Assembly: GCF_023072595.1 (NCBI RefSeq)
Contig: NZ_JALLGK010000003.1
Location: forward strand, 434,001 to 498,000
Direction: 5' to 3'
Length of the DNA stretch: 64,000 nt
From: Streptomyces sp. XM4193
Lineage (GTDB): Bacteria > Actinomycetota > Actinomycetes > Streptomycetales > Streptomycetaceae
Every line of letters begins with the position of its first letter. Positions within the stretch are counted from its first letter, which is position 1. The position numbers and the translations under genes were made by a program. This document shows, in pieces, positions 1-8,662 of the stretch. Under the pieces are notes generated by a model, which was given only the letters and a program-made list of their open reading frames with translations, made no database searches and had not been told where the DNA came from.

Positions 1-1317
1 TACGGCGAGGCGACCGTGACCGTCGTCGACCCGCGTTCGTACATGACGTATCAGCCGTTCCTCCCCGAGGCGGCTGCAGGCTCCATCTCCCCCCGGCATG
101 TCGTGGTCCCGCTGCGGCGGGTTCTGCCGGGCGCGGAGGTCCTCACCGGACGGGTGACGACGATCGACCAGGACCGCAAGGTCGCCTCGATCACCCCGCT
201 CGTCGGTGACTCCTACGAGCTTCCCTTCGACTACCTCGTCGTCGCGCTCGGCGCGGTCTCCCGCACCTTCCCCATCCCCGGCCTCGCCGAGCAGGGCATC
301 GGGATGAAGGGCGTGGAGGAGGCCATCGGCCTGCGCAACCACGTGCTGGAGCAGCTCGACAAGGCCGACTCCACCAAGGACGAGGAGGCCCGTCGCAGGG
401 CACTCACCTTCGTCTTCGTGGGCGGTGGCTTCGCCGGTGCCGAGACCATCGGCGAGATCGAGGACCTGGCCCGCGACGCGTGCAAGTACTACCCGAGCGT
501 CAAGCGCGAGGACATGCGCTTCGTCCTCGTCGACGCCGCGGACAAGATCCTCCCCGAGGTCGGCCCGCAGCTGGGCAAGTGGGGGCTGGAGCACCTGAAG
601 AAGCGCGGGGTCGAGGTCTATCTGGAGACCTCGATGAACTCCTGCGTCGACGGTCGCGTGGTGCTGGCCAACGGCCTGGAGGTCGACTCCAACACCATCG
701 TGTGGACCGCGGGCGTCAAGCCCAACCCGGTGCTCGCCCGCTACGGCCTGCCGCTGGGTCCGCGCGGCCACGTCGAGGCCGAGGCCACTCTCCAGGTGAA
801 GGGCACCAGCCACGTGTGGGCGGCCGGTGACAACGCGCAGGTGCCCGACCTCGCCGCTCGCGCCGCGGGCAACAAGGACGCCTGGTGCCCGCCCAACGCC
901 CAGCACGCACTGCGCCAGGCCAAGGCCCTCGGCGACAACGTGATCTCCGGGATGCGCGGCTTCCCGCAGTCGGACTACAAGCACGCCAACAAGGGTGCGG
1001 TCGCCGGGCTGGGGCTGCACAAGGGCGTGGCGATGATCGTCATGGGCAAGATGAAGATCAAGCTCAAGGGCCGGCTCGCCTGGTACATGCACCGCGGCTA
1101 CCACGGCATGGCGGTGCCGACCTGGAACCGCAAGATCCGCGTCTTCGCGGACTGGACTCTGGGCATGTTCCTCAAGCGCGAGGTCGTCTCCCTCGGCGCC
1201 ATGGAGAACCCGCGCGAGGAGTTCTACGAGGCGGCCAGGCCGACGCCGAGGCCCGCCGACGCCAAGCCGATCCAGGAGCAGCGCGACGCCGAGAAGGCCG
1301 GCGCGAAGGCTTCCTGA
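1..1317 (+). CDS. ndh: Type II NADH dehydrogenase, 5' end cut off by the window
   Basis: Single-subunit, non-proton-pumping NADH:quinone oxidoreductase of the inner membrane face, feeding electrons into the menaquinone pool. The reading frame is open from base 1, so the start and the first FAD-binding GxGxxG motif lie upstream. Visible features are the end of the first Rossmann unit (VTVVD), the second nucleotide-binding motif VGGGFAGAE (about residue 140 of the visible part), the AAGDNAQVPD motif that binds FAD near the C-terminus, and an amphipathic basic C-terminal region suited to membrane contact. It ends in TGA just before a strong stem-loop. Family assignment is secure; the choice of NADH over other quinone reductases is by family resemblance. 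Confidence 0.9.
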   Translation, partial: YGEATVTVVDPRSYMTYQPFLPEAAAGSISPRHVVVPLRRVLPGAEVLTGRVTTIDQDRKVASITPLVGDSYELPFDYLVVALGAVSRTFPIPGLAEQGIGMKGVEEAIGLRNHVLEQLDKADSTKDEEARRRALTFVFVGGGFAGAETIGEIEDLARDACKYYPSVKREDMRFVLVDAADKILPEVGPQLGKWGLEHLKKRGVEVYLETSMNSCVDGRVVLANGLEVDSNTIVWTAGVKPNPVLARYGLPLGPRGHVEAEATLQVKGTSHVWAAGDNAQVPDLAARAAGNKDAWCPPNAQHALRQAKALGDNVISGMRGFPQSDYKHANKGAVAGLGLHKGVAMIVMGKMKIKLKGRLAWYMHRGYHGMAVPTWNRKIRVFADWTLGMFLKREVVSLGAMENPREEFYEAARPTPRPADAKPIQEQRDAEKAGAKAS

Positions 1318-1345
1318 GGTTCGGCGCGACAGTCGACCGTACGTC

Positions 1346-1387
1346 CGAGAGGGCGCCCACCAACTCCGTGGTGTGGGCGCCCTCTCG
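1346..1387. terminator. Bidirectional stem-loop terminator between ndh and bldA
   Basis: Perfect 15-bp stem (1346-1360 with 1373-1387) around a 12-base loop, 29 bases after the ndh stop. It lies between convergent ndh and the bldA tRNA gene and could end both transcripts. No U-tract follows, as is common in Streptomyces. Confidence 0.85.
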
Positions 1388-1759
1388 GCGTTCCCGAGGC
1401 TACCGGCAGCCGTGCGGCTCCCGCGGCTCTGCGACTTCCCGAGGCTCCGGCCGCTCCGGTGGCTGCCGCGGTCCGGGTCGCCAGGGCGTTCCGGTCTTTC
1501 CCGTCGCCGGACGGATCGTCAGTGGGCACAGGCGGGCACAGGGCGGGTCCGGGGCGGGTGGCGGCGGGGATGGACTGTGTCCGCGGGCGAGGTGACCGCA
1601 CGCCAGGAGCATCAGGAGAGTGCGGAGTCGGGGAGGTCGGGTCCGTGTGCCGATTCGTGTGTACCGGTTCGTGTGCCGGGACGTGGGCTCCGCCGTCGAC
1701 GGAGGGTCTCAAGGAGTACCGCGTCCGCGCGCGAGGCGCGGACCAGAAGCGGCGAGGTG
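1388..1759. other. Non-coding stretch downstream of bldA
   Basis: About 370 bases between the ndh terminator and the 3' end of the bldA tRNA. GC-rich with short repeats of GGC/TCCGG type. Open frames here lack ribosome sites and look like chance frames. A bldA precursor or antisense transcript could extend into it, but the sequence shows no specific signal. Confidence 0.5.
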
Positions 1760-1842
1760 TGCCCGGAGCCGGACTTGAACCGGCACGGCCACGTAGGCCA
1801 ACGAGGTTTAAGCTCGTCGTGTCTGCATTCCACCACCCGGGC
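1760..1842 (-). tRNA. bldA: tRNA-Leu, anticodon UAA (bldA)
   Basis: A complete class II tRNA on the minus strand. The acceptor stem pairs GCCCGGG (1842-1836) with TCCGGGC (1767-1761), discriminator A is at 1760, and the T-arm is GCCGG-TTCAAGT-CCGGC. The variable arm is long, as in leucine tRNAs. The anticodon arm is ACGAG-CTTAAAC-CTCGT with anticodon TAA at 1810-1808, so it decodes UUA. CCA is not encoded. In Streptomyces this is bldA, the only tRNA reading the rare UUA codon, needed for aerial growth and antibiotic production. It stands alone between convergent ndh and the divergent ABC operon. Confidence 0.97.
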
Positions 1843-1901
1843 ACCGACTCACTGGAGCCGCGCAGCTCGTAGCTGCTTGACCACTCACTGGTGCGAGACG
1901 C

Positions 1902-1907
1902 AGCCTA
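1902..1907 (-). promoter_or_regulatory. Likely -10 box of the bldA promoter
   Basis: On the minus strand TAGGCT at 1907-1902 is a good -10 hexamer about 60 bases before the mature tRNA 5' end. The -35 region near 1925-1930 is weak. The implied leader holds a small hairpin GCAGCT-CGT-AGCTGC (1862-1876) and two copies of ACTCACTGG. The assignment is inferred from position and hexamer only. Confidence 0.5.
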
Positions 1908-1912
1908 GTCGG

Positions 1913-2221
1913 CCTTCAGTTCCGAACTGCGGTACACGGCAAGGCCGTTGTCTTATTTTATGTGTGCGACGAGGTCTGCTTGTGGCTCTTTCTGGTCAGA
2001 AGGGCGCTGGCAGCATATGCCAGTAGATCAGGAATGTCGCAAAGTAGTTCCTTCTCCTGGCTGGATCCATCGCGGGCATGTCATCCCCAGGTAGGAGCCG
2101 ACCCCGGTGCGGATACGCCTGTGGGCCCGGCCAAGACCGGATCAGGGGCTGATCCCGGAGAGGCGGGGCGGGGTGACGATGTAGTGGTACCTCTTCGTCC
2201 CCTCGCACAGGAGTCAAGTTC
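1913..2221. other. Intergenic region between bldA and the ABC operon
   Basis: About 300 bases with no convincing gene. A relatively AT-rich patch (about 1945-1965, cttattttatg) may be a promoter for rightward transcription. Nearer the ABC gene there is a 7-bp inverted repeat (entered separately). Confidence 0.45.
2139..2155. promoter_or_regulatory. Inverted repeat upstream of the ABC exporter operon
   Basis: GGATCAG and CTGATCC flank a GGG spacer, a perfect 7-bp dyad whose centre is about 75 bases before the ATPase start. It could be a repressor operator or a leader hairpin. No regulator gene is adjacent, so the binding partner is unknown. Confidence 0.4.
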
Positions 2222-3007
2222 GTGACCACCACTACCACCCAGCCAGGCGCCTACGTCGCCAACCCAGGTGTCGCCGCGGCTCGCGCCACGGACCTCTCGA
2301 AGGTCTACGGCCAGGGCGAGACGCAGGTGATCGCACTCGACCAGGTGTCCGTCGACTTTCACCAGGGCCAGTTCACCGCGATCATGGGCCCCTCCGGTTC
2401 CGGCAAGTCGACGCTCATGCACTGCATGGCCGGCCTTGACTCCATCTCCTCCGGGTCCGCGCGCATCGGCGACGTGGAGCTGACCGCGCTGAAGGACAAG
2501 AAGCTCACCCAGCTTCGCCGCGACAAGATCGGCTTCATCTTCCAGGCGTTCAACCTGCTCCCCACGCTGACCGCGATGGAGAACATCACGCTGCCGATGG
2601 ACATCGCCGGCCGCAAGCCGAACACGGAGTGGCTGGATCGCGTCGTGGAGACCGTCGGTCTCTCCGGCCGGCTCAAGCACCGCCCGAGCCAGCTCTCCGG
2701 CGGTCAGCAGCAGCGTGTCGCCGTGGCCCGCGCGCTGGCCTCGCAGCCCGAGATCATCTTCGGTGACGAGCCCACCGGAAACCTCGACTCCCGCTCCGGC
2801 GCCGAGGTTCTGGGCTTCCTGCGGAACTCCGTCCGCGAGCTGGGCCAGACCGTCGTGATGGTGACCCACGACCCCGTCGCCGCCTCCTACGCCGACCGCG
2901 TCATCTTCCTCGCCGACGGCCGCATCGTCGACGACATCCAGGGGCCCACCGCCGACTCCGTGCTGGAGCGCATGAAGGGCTTCGATGCGAAGGGCCGCAC
3001 CAGCTGA
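2222..3007 (+). CDS. ABC transporter ATP-binding protein (MacB/LolD type)
   Basis: ATPase subunit that powers the FtsX-type permease encoded next. The protein has 261 residues: Walker A GPSGSGKST at 56-64, Q-loop near 108, signature LSGGQQQR at 158-165, and a Walker B region ending GDEPTGNLD around 181-189. This is the motif set of the MacB/LolD/FtsE group, which works by transmembrane coupling rather than direct substrate transport. The GTG start at 2222 follows an AGGAG site by about eight bases; the N-terminal 20 residues, rich in Thr, are not part of the domain. The partner gene begins 156 bases later on the same strand, so the two probably form an operon. Substrate unknown. Confidence 0.9.
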   Translation: MTTTTTQPGAYVANPGVAAARATDLSKVYGQGETQVIALDQVSVDFHQGQFTAIMGPSGSGKSTLMHCMAGLDSISSGSARIGDVELTALKDKKLTQLRRDKIGFIFQAFNLLPTLTAMENITLPMDIAGRKPNTEWLDRVVETVGLSGRLKHRPSQLSGGQQQRVAVARALASQPEIIFGDEPTGNLDSRSGAEVLGFLRNSVRELGQTVVMVTHDPVAASYADRVIFLADGRIVDDIQGPTADSVLERMKGFDAKGRTS

Positions 3008-3163
3008 GCCGAGGGCCGGTCGGTCGAGCCAGTCTCCGACACCGGCCCACCGGTCGCAGACGACCTGACGGTCCTCACCCTTCGTCATTCGCCACCTTCT
3101 CCACGCTGCACGCGCCGCTCGCGGACCACAGCTCAAGGAGGGGGTCTCCCACCAGGATTTCTC

Positions 3164-5695
3164 ATGCTCCGTACCGCCTTGCGCAACGTGCTTGCGCACA
3201 AGGCGCGGCTGCTGATGACAGCGCTCGCCGTGATGCTCGGTGTCGCCTTCGTCTCCGGCACCCTCGTCTTCACCTCCACCATCTCGCAGGCATTCCAGAA
3301 GAGTTCCGAAGAGGGCTTCTCCCACGTGGACGTGGCCCTCCAGCCCGACCGCGACGGGTACGACGGCCTCGGCCAGCCCGCACGCCTCAGCCAGAAGCTG
3401 CTGGACGACGCCGCCAAGCTCCCGGGCACCGCCTCGGTGATCGGCGAGGCCTCCGGCTTCGCCGCGCTCGCCGACAAGGACGACAAGCTCGTCGGGGAGG
3501 GCTGGGCCACCACCGGCGGCAACTACTACGCCGGCCAGAACGGCGAGGACGCCCGCTACCCGCTCAAGGACGGCCGCGCGCCCCAGAAGTCGGGTGAGAT
3601 CGCGCTCGACTACAAGACCGCCGAGCGCACCGGCTACAAGGTCGGCGAGAAGGTGCGGATGTCCGTCGACGGGCCGGTCCGCCAGGACAAGGTCGTCGGC
3701 ATCTTCAACACCGACGACGGCAACGTCGCGGCCGGCGGCACCCTCGTGCTGTTCGACTCCAAGACCGCGCAGCAGCTGTTCACCGCGCCCGGCGAGTACG
3801 AGCAGATCATCCTGAAGACCGCCGAGGGCACCTCCCAGAGTGAGCTGCGCAGCCAGGTCGAGAAGATCCTCCCCAAGGACACCAAGGCCGTCACCGGCGA
3901 GAAGCTCGCCGAGGACCAGTCCGAGGCGATCGCGACCGAGATGAGCGGCATGCAGACCGGTCTGCTGGTCTTCGCGGGCATCGCGCTCTTCGTCGGCATC
4001 TTCATCATCGCCAACACCTTCACCATGCTGGTCGCCCAGCGCACCAAGGAACTCGCGCTGATGCGCGCCATCGGCGCCAGCCGCCGACAGGTCACCCGCT
4101 CGGTGCTGATCGAGGCGGCGGTGGTCGGTACGTTCGCCGCGGTGCTGGGCCTGCTGGCCGGCATCGGCATCGGCGCCGGACTGCGCTCGCTGATGAACAG
4201 CCTCGAAATGACCATCCCCGACGGTCCGTTGGTCGTCGGCAGCTCCGCGGTCATCGCCTCGCTCGCCGTGGGCGTGCTGGTGACTATGCTCGCCGCCTGG
4301 CTGCCCGCCCGCAGGGCGGCGAAGATTCCGCCGGTGGCGGCGATGAGCAGCATCCACGCCGCAGCCACCACCAAGTCGCTGGTCGTGCGCAACTCCATCG
4401 GCTCGGTGCTCGCCGCCGGCGGTGGCGCCCTGGTGCTCGCCGGCACCGGCATGGGCATGGACGACGCCAAGGGCATCATGGGCCTCGGCGCGCTGCTGCT
4501 GGTCATCGGTGTCTTCGTGCTGACGCCGCTGCTCTCCCGTCCGCTGATCGCCGCCGCGACCCCGCTGCTGCGCGTCTTCGGCATCTCCGGCAAGCTGGCC
4601 CGCCAGAACTCGGTCCGCAACCCGCGCCGTACGGCGGCCACCGCCTCCGCGCTGATGATCGGCCTCACGCTGATCACCGGTATGACGGTCATCGCGAGCA
4701 GCTTCCAGGAAGCCATCAACAAGATGGCGGCCGACTCCCTGAAGGCCGACTACACCATCAGCATGGCGAACATGTCGCCGCTGGCGCCCGAGGTCGGCCA
4801 GAAGCTGGAGCAGGACCCGGCCATCACCGCGGTCAGCCCGCTGCGCACCACCCAGGCCGAGGTCGAGGGCAAGAAGGAGACGGTGGCCGGCGTCAACGGC
4901 GGCGACATCGACAAGCTCCTCACGCTCAACTTCGACTCCGGTTCGTTCGACGAGCTGAACGGCAACAACGTCGTCGTCGACCGGGACACGGCCAAGAAGA
5001 AGGGGTGGAAGGAGGGCACGACGCTCCCGGTCACCTACGAGGACGGCCGGAGCGCCAAGCTCAACGTCACCGGCATCTACGAGGGCAACCAGATGATCCA
5101 GGGCGTCCTCGCGGACACCCGGACCATCGAGCCGCACATGAAGCAGGTCGGCGACGCCCAGGTCATGGTCAAGATGGAAGGCGGCATCACCGACGCCAAC
5201 AAGACCAAGCTGGAGGAGGCGCTCGGCAAGAACCCCGCGGTCCTCATCCAGGACCCGGACGACATCTCCGAGGGCATCGCGATGATCTTCACGATGCTGC
5301 TGAACATCCTCTACGGCCTGCTGGCCATGGCGGTCATCGTCGCCGTGCTCGGCGTCGTCAACACCCTTGCCATGTCGGTGTTCGAGCGCTCCCAGGAGAT
5401 CGGGATGCTCCGCGCCATCGGCCTAGACCGGCGCGCGGTGAAGCGGATGGTCCGGCTGGAGTCCGTGGTGATCGCCGTGTTCGGCGGTGTCATGGGCATC
5501 GGTCTGGGTGTCTTCTTCGGCTGGGCGGTCGGCGAGGTCATCGGCTCGGGTCTCTCGACCTACGCGCTGCTGATCCCGTGGGACCGGCTGGTGATCTTCT
5601 TGGCGCTCGCCGCGGTGGTCGGTGTGCTGGCCGCGATGTGGCCGGCCCGCCGGGCGGCGAAGCTGAACATGCTGGAGTCGATCAAGGCCGAGTGA
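3164..5695 (+). CDS. FtsX-family ABC transporter permease, duplicated type
   Basis: Membrane subunit of the exporter with the preceding ATPase. It is 843 residues with an N-terminal membrane segment (about 15-40), an extracytoplasmic MacB-PCD-like domain, then a cluster of three membrane segments near 265-385 containing the FtsX motif (ELALMRAIGASRRQV). A second copy of the same layout ends with EIGMLRAIGLDRRAV and the final membrane segments (about 705-835). Each half therefore has a periplasmic-type domain followed by an FtsX domain. The ATG start follows an AAGGAGG site at about 3135-3141 only loosely, so a nearby alternative start is possible. Likely exports lipophilic or peptide compounds, or drives an envelope process; the substrate is not visible in the sequence. 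Confidence 0.9.
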   Translation: MLRTALRNVLAHKARLLMTALAVMLGVAFVSGTLVFTSTISQAFQKSSEEGFSHVDVALQPDRDGYDGLGQPARLSQKLLDDAAKLPGTASVIGEASGFAALADKDDKLVGEGWATTGGNYYAGQNGEDARYPLKDGRAPQKSGEIALDYKTAERTGYKVGEKVRMSVDGPVRQDKVVGIFNTDDGNVAAGGTLVLFDSKTAQQLFTAPGEYEQIILKTAEGTSQSELRSQVEKILPKDTKAVTGEKLAEDQSEAIATEMSGMQTGLLVFAGIALFVGIFIIANTFTMLVAQRTKELALMRAIGASRRQVTRSVLIEAAVVGTFAAVLGLLAGIGIGAGLRSLMNSLEMTIPDGPLVVGSSAVIASLAVGVLVTMLAAWLPARRAAKIPPVAAMSSIHAAATTKSLVVRNSIGSVLAAGGGALVLAGTGMGMDDAKGIMGLGALLLVIGVFVLTPLLSRPLIAAATPLLRVFGISGKLARQNSVRNPRRTAATASALMIGLTLITGMTVIASSFQEAINKMAADSLKADYTISMANMSPLAPEVGQKLEQDPAITAVSPLRTTQAEVEGKKETVAGVNGGDIDKLLTLNFDSGSFDELNGNNVVVDRDTAKKKGWKEGTTLPVTYEDGRSAKLNVTGIYEGNQMIQGVLADTRTIEPHMKQVGDAQVMVKMEGGITDANKTKLEEALGKNPAVLIQDPDDISEGIAMIFTMLLNILYGLLAMAVIVAVLGVVNTLAMSVFERSQEIGMLRAIGLDRRAVKRMVRLESVVIAVFGGVMGIGLGVFFGWAVGEVIGSGLSTYALLIPWDRLVIFLALAAVVGVLAAMWPARRAAKLNMLESIKAE

Positions 5696-5733
5696 CCGAC
5701 GGCGGGCGCGGACTCCGCGACCGCCGCGTGACC

Positions 5734-5776
5734 GAGCGAAGGGCCCCGACCGGGAGACGGTCGGGGCCCTTCGCTC
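5734..5776. terminator. Stem-loop terminator after the ABC operon
   Basis: Perfect 19-bp stem (5734-5752 with 5758-5776) and a 5-base loop, 38 bases after the permease stop. It lies between convergent genes and can serve both. Confidence 0.9.
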
Positions 5777-5851
5777 TGCGTCGGCGGTTCGGCGTGGTGT
5801 TGACGCCCGGCCGTCGGGGCGCGGGCTCAGAACCGGGGCGTACAGAGGGAC

Positions 5852-5904
5852 GTACTGCGGGGCGTGCTGCCCCTCGGCGCCGGGCGCACTGCGGGGCGTG
5901 CTGT
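5852..5904. repeat. Short direct repeat in the intergenic region
   Basis: The 16-mer actgcggggcgtgctg occurs at about 5852 and again at about 5889, between the operon terminator and the GDSL hydrolase stop. No coding or regulatory meaning is evident. Confidence 0.5.
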
Positions 5905-5948
5905 CGGGCGGGGGAGCCGGGCGCAGCCGGAGTGGATGGGCTGCGGGC

Positions 5949-7070
5949 TCAGCGCAGGGGCGGGTGGGTTCGGTGGGGTGAGGCGCCGCCGTCCACGTCC
6001 TTGACCGCGGGGGTCTCGCGGTCGTCCGGCCCGGTCCCGTTCTCGGCCGGGTCCGCGGTGCCGGTCGTCTGCTCCTCGCCGGTGGGCTCGGGATCCTGTG
6101 CGGAGACCCTCCGGCGCCTGCGGTGCCGCAGTTGGGCCCACGGTCCGCGCGTGGCGACCACCTCGGTGCCGCCCTCCGCCGCGGCTTCCGCCGCGGCCCT
6201 GGCGACCGGCAGCACGCCCTCGCGCCGCGCGGGCTCCACCGGCTCCTCGGCCGTCGGCCACAGCCCCAGGGTGGCGCAGAGGGTGGGCAGTACGGCCATC
6301 CCCGCGGTCGCGTAGCCCTCGGCGGAGGGGTGGTAGTTGTCCGGGCCGAACAGCTCCCCGGGGTTCGCGGCGAACTCCGGCCCCAACAGATCGCCCAACG
6401 AGACCGTGCGGCCGCCCAGTTCGACCACCGCGATGGTCTGGGCGGCGGCGAGCTGGCGGCTGAGCCTGCGGGCGAGCCAGCGCAGCGGTTGGCCGACCGG
6501 CTCGACCGAACCGAGGTCCGGACAGGTGCCCACGACCACCTCGCTGCCGGCCGTACGCAGTCGGGCGACCGCCTCCGAGAGGTGGCGCACCGACGACGCG
6601 AGCGGCATCCGGCCGGTGACGTCGTTGGCGCCGATCATGATGACGCAGACCTCGGGAGCGCGTTCGCGCTCGGAGAGGAGCATGGTGACCTGGCGCTCCA
6701 GATCGTCCGACATCGCCCCGGAGAGCGCCACGTTGCGCAGCTCGACGGGGCGTTCGGCGACGGCCGCGAGTCCGGAGGCCAGCAGCGCACCGGGCGTCTG
6801 ACGGGCACGGTGCACACCCTGGCCGGCGGCGGTGGAGTCACCGAGGAAACCGAGCAGCAGCGGGCGCCCGACCAGGGGATCGCGACCGAACGCGGTGCCG
6901 TACAGCCCGTCGGCCATCGGCGGTACGTCGTCGGAGACTCCGAGCCTGCGCTTGGCCAACTGCGCCTCGGCGAGCAGCAGTCCGACCGCGGCGCCGCCCA
7001 GCAGCCCGATCCCGCCCCCGCCGAACGCCGCCGCTGTCGCGATCCTCCGTGCCACTGTCGCCCTGGACAT
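5949..7070 (-). CDS. Membrane-anchored SGNH/GDSL hydrolase
   Basis: Probable lipase or esterase acting outside the membrane. With the start at 7070 (ATG after a GGGAGG site) the protein has 373 residues. A hydrophobic Gly/Ala-rich segment at 12-33 acts as signal anchor. Block I is FLGDST (Ser at 79), the oxyanion Asn is in GAND at 147-150, and the catalytic Asp-His pair is in DNYHPSAEGY at 244-253. The last 100 residues are polar, of low complexity and without a recognised domain. The frame continues upstream to 7235, but that extension is Gly/Thr-rich, lies in the divergent promoter region and has no ribosome site. It is transcribed divergently from cystathionine beta-synthase. Substrate unknown. 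Confidence 0.88.
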   Translation of the reverse strand: MSRATVARRIATAAAFGGGGIGLLGGAAVGLLLAEAQLAKRRLGVSDDVPPMADGLYGTAFGRDPLVGRPLLLGFLGDSTAAGQGVHRARQTPGALLASGLAAVAERPVELRNVALSGAMSDDLERQVTMLLSERERAPEVCVIMIGANDVTGRMPLASSVRHLSEAVARLRTAGSEVVVGTCPDLGSVEPVGQPLRWLARRLSRQLAAAQTIAVVELGGRTVSLGDLLGPEFAANPGELFGPDNYHPSAEGYATAGMAVLPTLCATLGLWPTAEEPVEPARREGVLPVARAAAEAAAEGGTEVVATRGPWAQLRHRRRRRVSAQDPEPTGEEQTTGTADPAENGTGPDDRETPAVKDVDGGASPHRTHPPLR

Positions 7071-7160
7071 AAATCCGGTCCCGCCTCCCTGCGCACGCCT
7101 GCCGAGGGCGCCGCCCCCGGTTCCCGTGTCGTGTAGTGCCGTGCTCCCTGATCGCCCTGC

Positions 7161-7182
7161 TGCCCATTGGTTGCCCATTGTT
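7161..7182. promoter_or_regulatory. Tandem 11-bp repeat between divergent genes
   Basis: TGCCCATTGGT at 7161 is followed directly by TGCCCATTGTT at 7172. The repeat period is one helical turn. It sits between the GDSL hydrolase and cystathionine beta-synthase starts, upstream of a -10-like TAGGCT at 7222-7227. It may be a protein binding site controlling either gene. Confidence 0.4.
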
Positions 7183-7276
7183 GCGACCGCGGAACGCGTG
7201 CTCGTGCCGCCGACGTCGCAATAGGCTGCGGACACGGGCCCGCGACCGCGGGTGCCCCGAGAACGCGGAGACCACT

Positions 7277-8662
7277 GTGCAGTATCACGAGTCCATGATT
7301 GAGCTTGTCGGCAACACCCCGCTGGTCAAGCTGAACAACGTCGCCTCACCGACCGGGGCCACCGTCCTGGCGAAGGTGGAGTACTTCAATCCCGGAGCCT
7401 CGGTGAAGGACCGTATCGCCCTCCGGATGATCGAGGCCGCCGAACGTTCCGGCGAACTCCAGCCGGGCGGCACCATCGTCGAGCCCACCTCCGGCAACAC
7501 CGGTGTCGGCCTGGCGATCGTGGCGCAGCAGAAAGGCTACCGCTGCCTTTTCGTCTGCCCCGACAAGGTGTCCACGGACAAGATCAACGTACTGCGGGCG
7601 TACGGCGCCGAGGTCGTGGTCTGCCCCACGGCCGTCGACCCCTCGCACCCGGACTCCTACTACAACGTCTCCGACCGGCTGGTGCGCGAGACCCCCGGAG
7701 CCTGGAAGCCCGACCAGTACAGCAACCCCAACAACCCGCGCTCGCACTACGAGACGACGGGCCCGGAGCTGTGGGAGCAGACCGAGGGACGCATCACCCA
7801 CTTCGTCGCGGGCATCGGGACCGGCGGCACCATCTCCGGCACCGGGCGCTATCTGAAGGAGGCGTCCGAGGGCGGAGTGCGGATCGTCGGCGCCGACCCC
7901 GAGGGCTCGGTGTACTCCGGCGGCTCGGGGCGGCCGTACCTGACCGAGGGCGTCGGTGAGGACTTCTGGCCGACCGCCTACGACGGCAAGGTCGTCGACG
8001 AGATCATCGCGGTCTCCGACAAGGACAGCTTCCGGATGACCCGCAGGCTCGCCCGCGAAGAGGGGCTGCTGGTGGGCGGTTCCTGCGGGATGGCGGTGGT
8101 GGCCGCGCTGGAGGTCGCCGAGCGCCTCACGCCCGAGGACGTCGTCGTCGTGCTGCTGCCCGACAGCGGCCGCGGCTACCTCAGCAAGATCTTCAACGAC
8201 GAGTGGATGGCGGACTACGGCTTCCTGGAGAGCGAGCAGGACGAGGTCCGGGTCTCGCACGTGCTCCAGCACAAGGAGGGCGCGATGCCCTCGCTGGTGC
8301 ACATGCACCCGGACGAGACCGTCGGCGAGGCCATCGACGTGCTGCGGGAGTACGGCGTCTCGCAGATGCCGATCGTCAAGCCCGGCGCCGGACACCCCGA
8401 CGTGATGGCGGCCGAGGTCGTCGGCTCGGTGGTCGAACGGGAGCTGCTGGACGCGCTGTTCGCGAAGCGGGCGACCCTGAACGACCCGCTGGAGAAGCAC
8501 ATGAGCGCACCGCTGCCGCAGGTCGGATCGGGCGAGCCCGTGCCGGACCTGATGGCGGTGCTGGAGAACGCGGACGCGGCGATCGTCCTGGTGGAGGGCA
8601 AGCCCACCGGCGTGGTCAGCCGACAGGACCTGCTGGCCTTCCTGGCGCGCACCGCGAAGTGA
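7277..8662 (+). CDS. Cystathionine beta-synthase
   Basis: PLP enzyme that condenses L-serine (or O-acetylserine) with homocysteine to cystathionine, in reverse transsulfuration; cytoplasmic. From the GTG at 7277 the protein is 461 residues. The PLP lysine is K44 in ASVKDR, the substrate loop is TSGNTG at 71-76, and the phosphate-binding loop is GTGGTISG at 181-188. A pair of CBS domains fills about 335-461, and binds adenosyl ligands in this family. Earlier in-frame codons exist, but the conserved family N-terminus starts at QYHESMIELVGNTPL. The C-terminal regulatory domain separates it from plain cysteine synthases. Confidence 0.92.
   Translation: MQYHESMIELVGNTPLVKLNNVASPTGATVLAKVEYFNPGASVKDRIALRMIEAAERSGELQPGGTIVEPTSGNTGVGLAIVAQQKGYRCLFVCPDKVSTDKINVLRAYGAEVVVCPTAVDPSHPDSYYNVSDRLVRETPGAWKPDQYSNPNNPRSHYETTGPELWEQTEGRITHFVAGIGTGGTISGTGRYLKEASEGGVRIVGADPEGSVYSGGSGRPYLTEGVGEDFWPTAYDGKVVDEIIAVSDKDSFRMTRRLAREEGLLVGGSCGMAVVAALEVAERLTPEDVVVVLLPDSGRGYLSKIFNDEWMADYGFLESEQDEVRVSHVLQHKEGAMPSLVHMHPDETVGEAIDVLREYGVSQMPIVKPGAGHPDVMAAEVVGSVVERELLDALFAKRATLNDPLEKHMSAPLPQVGSGEPVPDLMAVLENADAAIVLVEGKPTGVVSRQDLLAFLARTAK

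Noticed and set aside
1700..1900. tRNA gene as integration site of a mobile element
   Set aside because: No integrase, no duplicated tRNA 3' end, and the flanking genes are typical core genes.
2081..5137. A 1018-codon open frame on the minus strand
   Set aside because: It lies opposite the ABC exporter genes, is rich in Arg, Gly, His and Asp, and has no domain or ribosome site; a GC-rich antisense shadow.
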